A stretch of 64,000 nt of DNA from DASPSM01 sp963800135 (GCA_963800135.1 CAWCZR010000020.1:73585-137584), one strand, 5' to 3'; counted from the stretch's first letter, positions 19,777 through 29,990 are shown. Numbers and translations are program-made. Notes: generated from the letters alone by a model not told the origin.

Positions 19777-21830
19777 TCAGCGATCGCTGGGCGCGAGCAG
19801 CGCCTGCACGCGTAGCAGCTCGCCCAACGACCAGGCCTGGAACGGGCAACCGCGCGGCGTGTGCGGCGGATCGCCGTCCGCCACTTCGGGCAAATGTCCC
19901 AAACCAGCCGCGTCCAGCTGCGCCAAAAGTGGCTCGACGAATTTTGTCCGCGCGAGCGCTCGGGCTTCGGGCGAGTTGCCGCGAACGCGGACCCACGCTT
20001 CGATGAACGCGCCGGCGAGCCAGGGCCAAACCGTTCCCTGGTGATAGGCCGGATCCCGCTGACTCGGCGGGCCGTCATAATGCGGCGCGTAGCGGGGATC
20101 GGCTGGATCGAGCGACCGCGGCCCGAGCGGCGTCCACAACCGTTGTTCGACCAGATCGACCACGCGCCGCGCTGGCCCAGGGTCGAGCAGACATTCGGGC
20201 AGGCCGCCGACTGCGAAGAGTTGATTGGGTCGGATCGACGCGTCGAGCGTGCCCGCCTGGTGATCGGCGTCGACGACGTCGTAGAGCGCGCCTTGCGATT
20301 CGTTCCAAAACCGCGCGCGGAACGATTGTCGGCCCCGTGTGTACACATCGCCCCAGCGGCTGTCGAATTGAGCGCCGATCTTGAGTGCGGCTAGCCACAG
20401 TGCGGCGACCTCGACCGGCTTGCCGATGCGAGGCGTGACGACCCAGTCGCCGATCTTGACGTCCATCCAGGTGAGCTGCTCGCCCGGCACGCCGGCGCGC
20501 AACAGGCCGTCAGCGTCGCAGCGAATGCCGTAGCGCGTGCCGTCGTGGTAGCCGTTGAGGATCGCACCGACGGCGGTCGTGAGCCGCTGGACGAGCGCGG
20601 GCGACGCGGCGGGACCCTCGCTCTTCGCTCGCTGGAGAAAATCGTCGACCGCGACGATGTACCAAAGCGACGCGTCGACCGAGTTGTACTCCGCTGCGGC
20701 GCCCAGGTCGGGAAACCGGTTGGGCAGCATTCCTTCCGAGATTGCGCCGCCCATGCGCCGAGAATGTCGGCCGCGTCGGTGAGGCGGCGGCCCGCCAGGC
20801 ACAGACCGCGCAGCGCGATAAACGTGTCGCGGCCCCAGTCGGTAAACCAGGGGTAGCCGGCGATGATCGTGCTGCCGGCGGCGGACGCATCCGCTTTGGT
20901 TTTCCCGGTCGAACCGGTGGAAGTTGCCGGGCCGTCGCGCCGCACCAGGTAGGCGTCGGCCGAGCGCGCCAGCCGGTTCGCAAAGGAGGCCCGGCGCTGC
21001 CGCTCGCTGTCGACCAGATTGCCGGCAATTTCATTCGCGCTGGCTCCAAGACGGGTCAGCGCCTCGACGTGTCCTTCGGCCGCAAAGATGAGCACGGCCC
21101 CCGGTTCGAGATTCATCGTGAACGTGCCGGGAGACGCTAGGTCCTCGGCGAAATCGAGGCCTCGCTCCCGCTCACATGCGTAGAGAAAGTTGCGGTACCA
21201 GTACGACTCGGCCTGGTACGTGCCGTTCGTGAGGGCGGTCACGGCCGGCAGGCCCTGGTACGGTTGCCAGGTGACGCCCAGCGGATGCGGCGTGGCGGCG
21301 AAGCGAAAGGCCGGATTCTCGTGTTGCGTGCCGTGATAATCGCGGCTCGACAGAAACGGGCGGACGACAACTCGCAGACGGCGGCCGCCGGGAACGGTTG
21401 ACCCCGCCGCCAGTTGCCACCGGAGCAAGCAGGCCGAGATTCCGAGCGGCACGAACAGCTCGCATGACACACTGAGCGAGTCGTGCGACCACAACCATGT
21501 GGGCCACGGATCGCAGGTGAGCGACCGCAGCGACGGGCGGGCATCCGGAGCGACGACGTCGGGCAGGTAGTGTTGGCTCGACAGCGCGAGCCGCTCGGTC
21601 CCCGTGTCGATCCACGCGTCGCAGCCGTTGACGAGCATCACGCGGCCCGTCGGCGGAGTGGTCGCCGTCAACAACAGCCCGTGGTAGCGGCGCATCCGCA
21701 GTCCGCTGGCGGTGCCCGACGCGTAGCCCCCCAGCCCGTCGGGCTCGAGCCACTCGCGCGAATCGGTCAACTCGGTCAGCACCGTCGGCGGCGTGCTGCG
21801 ATTCACGGAATTGGTGGGTGCGGGATTCAA
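19777..21830 (-). CDS. Glycogen debranching enzyme (amylo-alpha-1,6-glucosidase, GH133-type), one frameshift
   Basis: The start is TTG at 21830, with an in-frame stop just upstream. The N-terminal domain has LEPDGLGGYASGTASG and MRRYHGLLL. The (alpha/alpha)6 catalytic domain has the family signature YPWFTDWGRDTFIALRGL near residue 340, then LPNRFPD, YNSVDASLWYI and DPAYHQGTVWPWLAGAF. The frame changes near 20755 (ILGAWA to ISEGMLPNRF) at a short G-run. The total of about 684 residues fits the family. It would cleave alpha-1,6 branches in cytosolic glycogen. It is followed on the same strand by nothing metabolic, and the acetyltransferase gene upstream ends 13 bases before its start. Confidence 0.88.
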
Positions 21831-21842
21831 TGTGCGAGCCGA

Positions 21843-22345
21843 TCAGCGAAGGCGCGAGTAGATCACCACGTCGACACCGAGAATTTGGGCCGTGCGTTCC
21901 GCGGTCATCCCGAGTTTCTCTGCCACGCGGATCGACGCCGCATTTTGCGGATGGATCACGCTGCAAATGCGCTCAAGGCCGAGACGCTCGAAGCCAAAGG
22001 CGATCGCCGCTCGCGCCCCCTCGGTCGCCAGGCCTTGACCCCAGCGCGCCCGATCGAGGAACCAGCCGACTTCGATCCCGGGCCAGCCTTCGGGATAGTG
22101 CAGGCCGAGCCGGCCGATGAACGCGCCCGTCGCCTTCTCTTCAACGGCCCACATGCCGTAGCCCCGCAGCTGCCAATGACCCAAGAGCATGGCCAGCGAG
22201 CGCCACGCGTCGCGCGCGAGATGACCGTGCCCGCGCCGATGTATCGCATCATCTGCGGATCGGCGCACATCCGCGCATAATCCTCGAGGTCGGCCTCGAC
22301 GAACTTGCGGAGTTTCAGTCGCTCGGTCTCGAGTGTCTCGTACAC
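21843..22345 (-). CDS. GNAT-family N-acetyltransferase (RimJ-like), one frameshift
   Basis: A GTG at 22345 gives the typical start YETLETERLKLRKFVEADLE. After a frame change near 22215 the acetyl-CoA fold follows: MWAVEEKATGAFIGRLGL, EVGWFLDRARWGQGLATEGA and ICSVIHPQNAASIRVAEKLG. This pattern is of the RimJ/RimL-like Acetyltransf_3 group, which acetylates protein N-termini or small amines. It lies 13 bases upstream of the debranching-enzyme start, so the two may be cotranscribed. Confidence 0.82.
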
Positions 22346-22475
22346 GGCACGCCTTCGCGGCTGACGTGAACTCTGGCCCTGTCACGCGGCGACTTGCCAG
22401 TGTCCGCAATTCGAGGCTAGAACGGAACCCAAAAACCGGGAAACGCGTGACGCGAGACGACGACAAGAGGACGTG

Positions 22476-23486
22476 ATGCAAAAAGTGCGCTGGGGCGTGT
22501 TGAGCACGGCGGCCATCGGCGTGAACAAGGTCATTCCCGCGATGCAGCAGGCCGAGCTCTGCGAGATTGTGGCCATTGCCTCGCGGGAACAGTCGCGGGC
22601 GGACGCGGCGGCTGCGAAGTTGGGGATTCCCCGCGCCTACGGCTCCTACTCCGCGCTGCTGGCCGACCCGCAAATCGAGGCGATTTATAATCCACTCCCC
22701 AACCATCTGCACGTCCCCTGGTCGATCCGCGCGCTCGAGGCGGGCAAGCACGTGCTCTGCGAAAAGCCGATCGCCCTCTCCGCGGCGGAGGCGGAGCAAC
22801 TGCTGGCCGCGGCGGAAAGGCATCCGACGCTTTCCGTCGTCGAGGCCTTTGTTTATCCGCATCACCCGCAGTGGCAGCGGGCTCGGGCGATCGTGCGGGA
22901 CGGAGGCATCGGGTCGCTCCGCACCATTCAGAGCTTCTTCTCTTATTACAACGACGATCCGGCCAACGTTCGCAACCAGGCCGACATCGGCGGCGGCGGA
23001 GTGATGGATATCGGCTGTTACCCGATCTCGCTCTCGCGGCTGTTTTTCGGCCGTGAGCCCAAGCGGGTGGTGGGCTGGGTGGAGTTCGACCCGCGATTCG
23101 GGACGGACCGGCTGGCGTCGGCGATCCTGGATTTCGAGAGCGGCACCTCCACGTTCACCTGCTCGACTCAGCTGGCTCCCTATCAGCGGGTGAATCTGCT
23201 GGGGACGGAGGGGCGAATCGAGATCGAAATCCCGTTCAACGCGCCGCCCGACCGTCCGGCCCGCATCTGGCACTATGCGGGCAACAAGCCGGGCGGACCC
23301 GTGGAAGAGATTCTGCTGCCGGTGTGCAACCAGTACGGGCGGCAGGGGGATGCGTTTTCGCGGGCGGTGCGGAACGGCACGCCGGCCTTGCCCAAGATTA
23401 CGGACGCGGTGGCGAATATGCGGGTGATCGAAGCCGTGTTCGAGAGCCAGCGGACGGGTTGCTTCGTGGCGGTGCCCGCGGGCTGA
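22476..23486 (+). CDS. Gfo/Idh/MocA-family NAD(P)-dependent oxidoreductase
   Basis: The ATG at 22476 follows AAGAGG and gives 336 residues without a signal peptide. The dinucleotide-binding start is VRWGVLSTAAIGVNKVIP, the conserved NHLHVPWSIRALEAGKHVLC and EKP (CEKPIALS) follow, and the C-terminal domain has GGGVMDIGCYPISLSR. The family oxidises or reduces sugars and inositols; the closest resemblance is to trans-dihydrobenzenediol or 1,5-anhydrofructose-type dehydrogenases, but the substrate is uncertain. The gene is divergent from the acetyltransferase gene. Confidence 0.88.
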   Translation: MQKVRWGVLSTAAIGVNKVIPAMQQAELCEIVAIASREQSRADAAAAKLGIPRAYGSYSALLADPQIEAIYNPLPNHLHVPWSIRALEAGKHVLCEKPIALSAAEAEQLLAAAERHPTLSVVEAFVYPHHPQWQRARAIVRDGGIGSLRTIQSFFSYYNDDPANVRNQADIGGGGVMDIGCYPISLSRLFFGREPKRVVGWVEFDPRFGTDRLASAILDFESGTSTFTCSTQLAPYQRVNLLGTEGRIEIEIPFNAPPDRPARIWHYAGNKPGGPVEEILLPVCNQYGRQGDAFSRAVRNGTPALPKITDAVANMRVIEAVFESQRTGCFVAVPAG

Positions 23487-23854
23487 AGGCTGAGTTTTTG
23501 GCAGGAGCGCGGTCCGCGCGAAGCTGGGCGGTTCCCCCGGATCAAATTTTGTTCATGGGTCACGGCCCGCGTGAGCTATCCCGTGTGAGTTTTTGGGGGG
23601 CCGGGGCTGTTTTGGTTGGCGAAGCGAAGGGCGACCTCCTAAGATGGCTTGAGCCGTTCGCCCGGCAATCGCCGAGGTCCAAGCGAACGGCGTCGTCGTG
23701 CGTCGCCACCACTCCGCGAATCTGCCGGGAGGCAAGGTGACGACGCTCGGGAGATTCGGGACGTTGGCCGGCGCGAAGGCTGGCTCGTTTTGGCTGGGTT
23801 GTCAAGCTTTCCGACGTCGGGAAGAAACCTACTCAATTGTCTGTGGGGTGTTTC
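23487..23854. other. Gap upstream of the paralog pair
   Basis: No gene is supported. Short frames on both strands lack family features. The promoter of the 23855 gene is expected here, but no clear -35/-10 pair was seen. Confidence 0.4.
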
Positions 23855-24565
23855 ATGGTCGTGACACGAGTGTTCTCTGTCTTTGTCCTCGCGATTTCGA
23901 TGCTGTCGTTCGCGGCAAAAGCACAAGCGGCCGATACGCCGCTGACTGAATTGGATCCCGAAATCGCCAAGCGATTCGGCGAAATGATCCACACGCAGTT
24001 CGCGAAGGAAAACAAGGACGCGAAGCCGAAGTTCGAAGTGAATTTCGAGAAGGCGAGCGGCCTGTTCAACGCCGAGTCGAACGAGGGGATCATCGTGGTC
24101 CCGGCCAAGAACTTCAAAGAAGACCGCGAGAACAAGGAAGTCGAAAAAGATCCGGGCGTCGGCGTGTGCTTCCTGTGCATGTCGCAGACCTACAACCCGC
24201 TGATCGACGGCAAACCGGTCGACGGCAAGAAGGCCTTCCAGATCAAGTTCGACGACGGTCAAGGGGGCGCCGAGCGCGTCGCCACCTGTCTGTTGTGCAC
24301 GATTCGTCATCTCGAAGGCGATGACTGGGAGCTCTACGTTTGGGGCAAAGACAAAGATCCGATCATCAAGACCAACTGGGGCGAAGCGAGCAACGCTCCC
24401 AAGCCCGACCTGGCTCTGACCATCGAAGATCCGAAGAAGGACTCGGCCACGCTGGTCTTCAACATCTTCGGCAAGTACTCGGCTTCGATCCCCATCGCCC
24501 ACAAGGGAACCGAGTCCAAGGACACGAAGGACACCAAAGACACCAAGGCCGAGAGCAAGAAGTAG
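23855..24565 (+). CDS. Secreted hypothetical protein, paralog 1
   Basis: The ATG at 23855 gives 236 residues with a signal peptide (MVVTRVFSVFVLAISMLSFA, cleavage after AQA). The mature protein is highly charged. It shares with the gene at 24878 the blocks NPL(I/V)DGKP, TCL(L/V)C, H-EGDDW, APK-DLALTI and FGKY...IPI. Cys pairs CFLC and CLLC might form disulfides or bind metal. The C-terminus is a KDTKDTKDTK repeat absent from the paralog. The family was not recognised and the function is unknown. A strong terminator follows 20 bases after the stop. Confidence 0.8.
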   Translation: MVVTRVFSVFVLAISMLSFAAKAQAADTPLTELDPEIAKRFGEMIHTQFAKENKDAKPKFEVNFEKASGLFNAESNEGIIVVPAKNFKEDRENKEVEKDPGVGVCFLCMSQTYNPLIDGKPVDGKKAFQIKFDDGQGGAERVATCLLCTIRHLEGDDWELYVWGKDKDPIIKTNWGEASNAPKPDLALTIEDPKKDSATLVFNIFGKYSASIPIAHKGTESKDTKDTKDTKAESKK

Positions 24566-24584
24566 AGCGTGCCGTCGCTTAATC

Positions 24585-24617
24585 GCCCGCGGGCCCCAGG
24601 TCCGCGGGCTTTTTTTT
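24585..24617 (+). terminator. Rho-independent terminator
   Basis: Stem GCCCGCGG (24585-24592) and CCGCGGGC (24602-24609), a 9-base loop, then eight T residues. Confidence 0.92.
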
Positions 24618-24877
24618 GCGCTTTTGTAACCTGGGACCGGTGGCGGCCCCGCGCGCCCCGTCATGGTCAGGGCGGCGCGGGCGACATAGAATGAAGGACC
24701 CGCCCCGGCGGGGCAGGAACGCGAGCCTCGCACTTCGCGCAGCCCAGCGGCCCGTTTTCCTGAAACCCATTTGCTCCGACGGCGGTAGGAACTGCGGGCG
24801 CACCGCTCCGGCGCTGTCGTCAAATTTCTTGCCTCGGCAGTCAAACGAATCTCACCTTGCGGCCAAAGGGTACGAGC

Positions 24878-25540
24878 ATGTTTGCCAGAAAGCTGATTCC
24901 GATCTTCCTGTGTGCGGCGGCGTGCGTGTTGTGGGCTGGCACCAAGTGCCGGGCGGAAGACAGTCCGCTCGCGGAAATGGAGCCGGACGTCGCGAAGGAA
25001 TTCGGAGCCAAGCTGACCGAGCTGCTCACCAAGACCTACAAGGACCTGCCGGTCAAGGTCGATCCCGACGCGGAGAAGGCGGTCGGCCTGCTCAATCCGA
25101 ACGCGCACCAGGGCATCATCCTGGTCCCGCTCAAAGGCTTTCGCGAAGACCGCGACACCAAGGACTCGGAGAAGGACCGCGGCGTCGGCTTGTGCTATAT
25201 CTTCATGTCGCCTGAGTTCAATCCGCTCGTCGACGGTAAGCCGGCGACCGACAAGCAGCTCCGCAAGCTGAAGTTCAAGACCGAAGACGAAGAACGCGAC
25301 ATTACCTGCCTGGTCTGCAGCGTCAAGCACGCCGAGGGAGACGATTGGCAGCTGCACGTGTATAGCGGCGGAAACGAGCCGTTGTCGAAGTCGTCGTTCG
25401 AAGAGGCCACCGACGCGCCCAAGGCCGACCTCGCGCTCACGATCAAAGACGTCAAGGACAACAAGGCGACGCTGGTGATCAACATGTTCGGCAAGTACTG
25501 CGTGACGATTCCCATCAGCCACAACGCGAAGAAGGACTAG
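24878..25540 (+). CDS. Secreted hypothetical protein, paralog 2
   Basis: The ATG at 24878 gives 220 residues with a signal peptide (MFARKLIPIFLCAAACVLWA, cleavage near CRA). It aligns end to end with the 23855 product: SPLAEMEPDVAKEFG against TPLTELDPEIAKRFG, and the shared blocks FNPLVDGKPAT, ITCLVCSVKHAEGDDW and MFGKYCVTIPISH. It lacks the first paired Cys (CYIF in place of CFLC) and the Lys-rich tail. The arrangement is a tandem duplication with each copy having its own terminator, which suggests separate transcripts. Function unknown. Confidence 0.8.
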   Translation: MFARKLIPIFLCAAACVLWAGTKCRAEDSPLAEMEPDVAKEFGAKLTELLTKTYKDLPVKVDPDAEKAVGLLNPNAHQGIILVPLKGFREDRDTKDSEKDRGVGLCYIFMSPEFNPLVDGKPATDKQLRKLKFKTEDEERDITCLVCSVKHAEGDDWQLHVYSGGNEPLSKSSFEEATDAPKADLALTIKDVKDNKATLVINMFGKYCVTIPISHNAKKD

Positions 25541-25572
25541 GCGTTTGCCCCGTGGCAATCTGAGCACCACAC

Positions 25573-25605
25573 AAACCCGCGGAGGAATGTCCGCGGGTTT
25601 TTTTT
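25573..25605 (+). terminator. Rho-independent terminator
   Basis: Stem AAACCCGCGGA (25573-25583) and TCCGCGGGTTT (25590-25600) with loop GGAATG; the T-run continues to 25605. Confidence 0.92.
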
Positions 25606-25716
25606 GTTGATCGCCGACGGCCCTGGAGTTGCACCCGTGCAACGACTGAGCACGGACTCCGCCAGCGGGTCGCTCCGCGGAGCGCCCAGGCCATCCTCAC
25701 ACTTGCGGGCGGCGGG

Positions 25717-27528
25717 CTAGCGCGCCTGGGCCGTGTGCGTCTCCGGCGGGGCGAGCTGGTAGCAGGCGATCTCTTCGCTGTTGCGGGCGTAGAGGCGGCC
25801 GTGCGCGATCACCGGGTGGTTCCACGTTTTGCCGCTGATCGCCTCGAAGCCGCCGACTTCCTGGAATCGCTCCGGAGTGGCGGCCACCAGCACGCCTTTG
25901 CCGTACTCGGAAATCACAAACAAGAGCTTCTGATCGGCCAGCAACAGGATCTGGCCGAAGCCGTAGCGGCCCTGCTTCCAGCGCCGTTCGCCCGTTTTGG
26001 CGTCGACGCAGCACAAGAGGCCCTTGTCGAGGCCGTAAACGAAGCCGTCCTGGTAGACGAAGTCGTTGTACGCCGGGCGCAGGGCCTGCGACTTCCAGGC
26101 GACGTTCGTCGTCCAGGTGCCGTCGCTGTGCGGCGTCAGGTCGAGCCGCACCAGACCCAGATCCTCGGAGCCAAAGAGAATGGCCGAGCCGTCGATCTGT
26201 CGCGGCTGAGCGACGCGCCACATTTGGTGACCGGGGGCGTCGTAACTCCACCGCTGCTTGCCGGTCGCCGGATCGATGGCGATCAAACCGTCGTCGCTGA
26301 GGAAGAGCACCTGCGTTTCGGTGCCGAACTTCACGAGCTGGGCCGAGCTGTAACTGATCGGACCGGTCGCCGCGGACCAGGCGAGTTGGCCGTCCTTCGT
26401 CCGATACGCGAGGAGCCCTTTGTCTCCAGCTCCACCGGCGTAGACGATGACCACGCCGTTAGTCACAAGCGGCGAGCTGGAAAAGCCCCACATCGGAGCT
26501 TTGGCTCCCGCCTCTTTGGCCGCGTCCTTGGACCAGATTTGGCGGCCCGTCGCCGCGTCGAGGCAATTGACGACGCCCGTCGCGCCCATTGTGTAAATGC
26601 GGCCGTCGGCAAAAACCGGGCTCGACCGCGGGCCCGCGCCGGCCTGACCGTCGGAGAAGCGTCCGTCGTTGAGGTGGGCCCACAACTCCTTGCCGCTGGC
26701 CGCGTCGAGACAGACGACGGCTTCATCTTTGCCGCGCTGCTCCTGCGTGAACAGCCGATTGCCCAACACCACGAACGACGACCAGGCGGGGCCGATGCGT
26801 TGCTTCCACAACAGCTTCGGCGGCGCGGCCTTCCAATCCGTGGGGATTTTGACGCCGTGCAGCTCGCCTTGTCGGTTCTCGCCGCGGAAATCGGGCCAAT
26901 CTCCCGAGGCGAGCCTCAGCGGGTGTGTGTCGGCAGCCTCGGCATTCGCGGGCGCAGTCGTCGGCGTCGACGCATGTTCGGCAAGATAGAGCTCTTCGGC
27001 CGTCTTCTGCCAACGCGGGCTGATCGACGCCTGCTGGCTTCCGTCGATGCCGTTAATGCGAACCATCAGGAATTGGCCACAGACCAGCGCAAGCAGCACC
27101 AACAGCCCGTTGCGGATCACGGTGGTCGACCACTTGCGGGCAATCAACAGCCACACCGCGGCGGCCGTAGAGAGAAAGCCCGGTCCGGCAAAGAGCAGAC
27201 CGACCGGGCCGACCGACGGATCGCCCAGCGCGATGACCAGCGCCGAGGCGACCGCGAGCGCGGCCAACAGGATCAACCGGTCCTTGCCGGGCAGTGCACG
27301 GCGGGTGTAGAGCCAGACCATGAATGCCAGCCCGATCACGAAGCTGGTGATCACGTTCGAAAAGAACGTCGTCGAGATCACCATGTCGAGCGACCTGATC
27401 GTGGCGATCGCCACCCAATAGGCGACGGCGATGGCCACGGCCGGCCAAACGCGGAGACGCGGCCGCGGCTTGGCGACCGGAGTTACGGGCTGCGGGATCG
27501 ATTCAGTCTGAGCCACGGGAGCGGACAT
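25717..27528 (-). CDS. Membrane-anchored PQQ-like beta-propeller protein
   Basis: The ATG at 27528 gives 603 residues. The N-terminal 150 residues hold four predicted transmembrane segments (for example VWPAVAIAVAYWVAI and LILLAALAVASALVIALG). A large extracytoplasmic eight-bladed propeller follows, with repeats of the type LDAASGKELWAHL, LDAATGRQIWSKD, IDPATGKQRWSYD and VDAKTGERRWKQG. Such PQQ-binding-like repeats occur in quinoprotein dehydrogenases and in BamB-like scaffolds. The quinoprotein active-site residues are not evident, so an assembly or surface role is as likely as catalysis. The frame is intact. Confidence 0.85.
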   Translation of the reverse strand: MSAPVAQTESIPQPVTPVAKPRPRLRVWPAVAIAVAYWVAIATIRSLDMVISTTFFSNVITSFVIGLAFMVWLYTRRALPGKDRLILLAALAVASALVIALGDPSVGPVGLLFAGPGFLSTAAAVWLLIARKWSTTVIRNGLLVLLALVCGQFLMVRINGIDGSQQASISPRWQKTAEELYLAEHASTPTTAPANAEAADTHPLRLASGDWPDFRGENRQGELHGVKIPTDWKAAPPKLLWKQRIGPAWSSFVVLGNRLFTQEQRGKDEAVVCLDAASGKELWAHLNDGRFSDGQAGAGPRSSPVFADGRIYTMGATGVVNCLDAATGRQIWSKDAAKEAGAKAPMWGFSSSPLVTNGVVIVYAGGAGDKGLLAYRTKDGQLAWSAATGPISYSSAQLVKFGTETQVLFLSDDGLIAIDPATGKQRWSYDAPGHQMWRVAQPRQIDGSAILFGSEDLGLVRLDLTPHSDGTWTTNVAWKSQALRPAYNDFVYQDGFVYGLDKGLLCCVDAKTGERRWKQGRYGFGQILLLADQKLLFVISEYGKGVLVAATPERFQEVGGFEAISGKTWNHPVIAHGRLYARNSEEIACYQLAPPETHTAQAR

Positions 27529-27789
27529 GGTCGGTACTTCTCCTCAAAATCGCAGCGAGCGTGTCTTCTCGTCGGATCCTAAGCGCGTGACAGTTGCTCG
27601 TGAAGAGCGGAATGCGCTCGCCGCCGGCGGTCAAACCACGGGTCAAACCACTTCAGGTCGAAGGAAGCTAGGAAATTGCGGCGACGCGTCCCTGCGGCGC
27701 AGCTTCGCCTGCACAGCGATTCGTCGCGAACGGCGTTTTCTTGAGAACCTGCGCCGATTTGTCGCGCCACGCCCGCAACCGTCGCTTGG

Positions 27790-29316
27790 CTACGAAAGTT
27801 GGTGGCGGGCCTGGCGGCGGGCGCGGGACGGTTGGCCGAGCAGCGCGCGGCGCGACGGCGGCTCGACGTACTGGCTCAAGAAGGCGGGGCGGTCGGGGCG
27901 GTTGCCGCGCTGGTAGTCCCGCCAGATCACCTCGGCTGTTGCTTGTGCGCCGTCGCCGAGCACATCGACCAGGTAGCGAAAGAGGCTTTCGGCCAGCTCG
28001 GCGAGCGGAATCGCCCAGGTGCGGCCCAATCGCGCGTAGAGCCAGTCGGCAAACGCGATGAAGCGGGCGAATGGCGAACCGTCGCGCCACAAGCGCGGCG
28101 CCGACTCGACGAAGTTGCCGCTGTTGGCGACCAGGTCCCAAAACCGCGCGAAGCGGGCTAAGCGCGCCATCGTGGGCTCGTCGATCAGTCGGTTGGAGAG
28201 AATCTCGTAGGGGGCTCGCGGGCTGTAGCGCATGGCCCACTCGACGTCGTGCCGGATGATGGGAGTGCCCCGCAGACGCTTGAGCATGCCGACCTGAATC
28301 TCTTGCGGGCCGAGAGCGAGCAAACGGTCGAAGCCGGCGCCAAAACTCTCCAGCGACTCGCCCGGCAGGCCGACGATCAGGTCGGCGTGGACGTGGACGC
28401 CGGTCTCACCGCGGAGGAATCGCAGGTTCTCTTCGAGCTTGTGATTGTCCTGCCGACGGCTGATCAACTCGGCCGTCTGTTCGTTGAAGGTCTGCACGCC
28501 GACCTCGAATTGCAGCGCCCCGGGCGGAAAGCGGCGAATGGCGTCGCGGAGCGCCTCCGGGAAGCGATCGGGAATCATCTCGAAGTGCAGAAACAGCCCC
28601 GGCTCGTACCGCTCGTAGAAGAAGTCGAGAATCGCCCGGCTCGTCCGCAGATTCAGATTGAACGTGCGATCGACGAACTTGAACTGCCGCGTGCCGCGCT
28701 CGAACAGCGCGCCGAGCGCCGCCAGGAAGGGCTCGAGTGCGAACTGGCGGACGGGAATTTCCAGGGCCGACAGGCAGAACTCGCACGAATAAGGGCAGCC
28801 GCGCGACGCCTCGACGTAAATCACTCGCTGGGCGATGTCTTCGTCCGTGTAAAGTTGATACGGCAGCGATAGCCGGTCGAGGACGGGTAGCTCGGCTGCG
28901 ATCACCCGGCGTGCGGGTGCGTCGCCGGCCAGGATTTGCCGGCAGAGCGCGGCGAAGGTGAGGTCAGCCTCGCCGCAGATGGTGTAGTCGGCCAGCCGCA
29001 CGATCTCCTGGTCGTCGGTTTCGTAACTCACTTCGGGTCCGCCGAGGATGATGACCAGCTCGGGCCGCAGCCGCTTCAACTCGCGGACGAGCCGGGTAGC
29101 GGCGTCCACATTCCAGATGTAAACGCCCAGCCCCAGGATGCGAGGATTCCGCGCGAGGATCGACTGGAGAATTTGATCGGTCGGCGTATTGGCGACAAAC
29201 TCGACCAGCTCGGTCCGCGGCGCCAGATCGCCCATGTTGGCCAGCAGGTAGCGGAGGCCGAAAGACGCGTGCGCATAGCGGGCGTTGAGCGCGGCAAGCA
29301 GGACGTCGGCGCTCAA
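27790..29316 (-). CDS. B12-binding-domain radical SAM protein (DUF4080-type)
   Basis: A TTG at 29316 overlaps the stop of the STAS gene (TTGA), giving 508 residues. The N-terminal cobalamin-binding-like domain has LLAALNARYAHASFGLRYL, IWNVDA and IILGGPEVSYE. The radical SAM core has the iron-sulfur motif EASRGCPYSCEFCLSALE (CxxxCxxC) and later GVQTFNEQTAELISRRQD and LIVGLPGES. The C-terminal part matches the DUF4080 layout. The protein probably performs a cobalamin- or SAM-dependent modification; the substrate is unknown. Translation is likely coupled to the STAS gene. A longer upstream start would run through the STAS gene and is not preferred. Confidence 0.85.
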   Translation of the reverse strand: MSADVLLAALNARYAHASFGLRYLLANMGDLAPRTELVEFVANTPTDQILQSILARNPRILGLGVYIWNVDAATRLVRELKRLRPELVIILGGPEVSYETDDQEIVRLADYTICGEADLTFAALCRQILAGDAPARRVIAAELPVLDRLSLPYQLYTDEDIAQRVIYVEASRGCPYSCEFCLSALEIPVRQFALEPFLAALGALFERGTRQFKFVDRTFNLNLRTSRAILDFFYERYEPGLFLHFEMIPDRFPEALRDAIRRFPPGALQFEVGVQTFNEQTAELISRRQDNHKLEENLRFLRGETGVHVHADLIVGLPGESLESFGAGFDRLLALGPQEIQVGMLKRLRGTPIIRHDVEWAMRYSPRAPYEILSNRLIDEPTMARLARFARFWDLVANSGNFVESAPRLWRDGSPFARFIAFADWLYARLGRTWAIPLAELAESLFRYLVDVLGDGAQATAEVIWRDYQRGNRPDRPAFLSQYVEPPSRRALLGQPSRARRQARHQLS

Positions 29317-29696
29317 AACTTGCTCATGTAGCGCAGGGCGATTTTGCGCGTGTCGAACTTCATCCACACGTCGCCCAGGTGCATGATCTCGAGTACGTCG
29401 GACATTTGCGGGGAGACTGCGCACAAGGCGGTCTTCCCGCCGATCTCGCGGAACCGCGTCCCCAGCTCATTGATCGCGCCGATTATCGTCGAGCCGAAAT
29501 ACTCGGAGCTGCTCAGGTCGACGACCAGGTTGACGATGCCCGGTGTGCCGATGAGCGAGAGCAGGTTACTGAGTTCGCCGGCCACGTCCGAATCGCGAAA
29601 GCCGACCGCGTCTCCCCGAGGCGCGACGACGAGGGTGTGCCCCTCGAGTTCGGTCAGGAAGACCTTGTGGAACTGAGTCTGCTCCAGGCGACCCAT
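29313..29696 (-). CDS. STAS-domain protein (anti-sigma factor antagonist-like)
   Basis: The ATG at 29696 gives 127 residues; an upstream ATG at 29729 is possible but adds a basic stretch. The STAS fold shows LVVDLSSSEYFGSTIIGAI, where the Ser cluster corresponds to the phosphorylatable site of SpoIIAA-like proteins, followed by ALCAVSPQMSDVLEIMHL. Such proteins bind anti-sigma kinases or act in stressosomes. The stop overlaps the start of the radical SAM gene by four bases, so the pair forms an operon, an unusual partnership. Confidence 0.82.
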   Translation of the reverse strand: MGRLEQTQFHKVFLTELEGHTLVVAPRGDAVGFRDSDVAGELSNLLSLIGTPGIVNLVVDLSSSEYFGSTIIGAINELGTRFREIGGKTALCAVSPQMSDVLEIMHLGDVWMKFDTRKIALRYMSKF

Positions 29697-29990
29697 CGAA
29701 CGGTCCTTGCGAGGCCAGTGCCACATCATCGCCGCGGATTCAAGTCAGAGTTGGTTGTACCAAAGCCACAGGCCCGGGTCACCCGGAATCTTAGCAAAGC
29801 CGCCCTATGGGCCACTATCTCCGGAGTTTCGTCCTCGCCGGTTCTGCTTTCGGGCGCGGTTCTGCTGCCGTCGCCGTTCCGTTTCCGTTGCGGCGTTGTT
29901 TCCGTGGGGACTTTGCTTCGTCGCAGGAAGCGTCCGTATACTGACTGGCGGTCTGCACCTCAGACCGCACCTCTGCCTGGAGCGATTTTT

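Noticed and set aside
21843..23273. 476-codon minus-strand open frame
   Set aside because: Only its last part is the acetyltransferase; the rest is antisense to the oxidoreductase gene.
25735..27582. 615-codon plus-strand open frame
   Set aside because: Mirror image of the PQQ-propeller gene, which has obvious blades and membrane helices.
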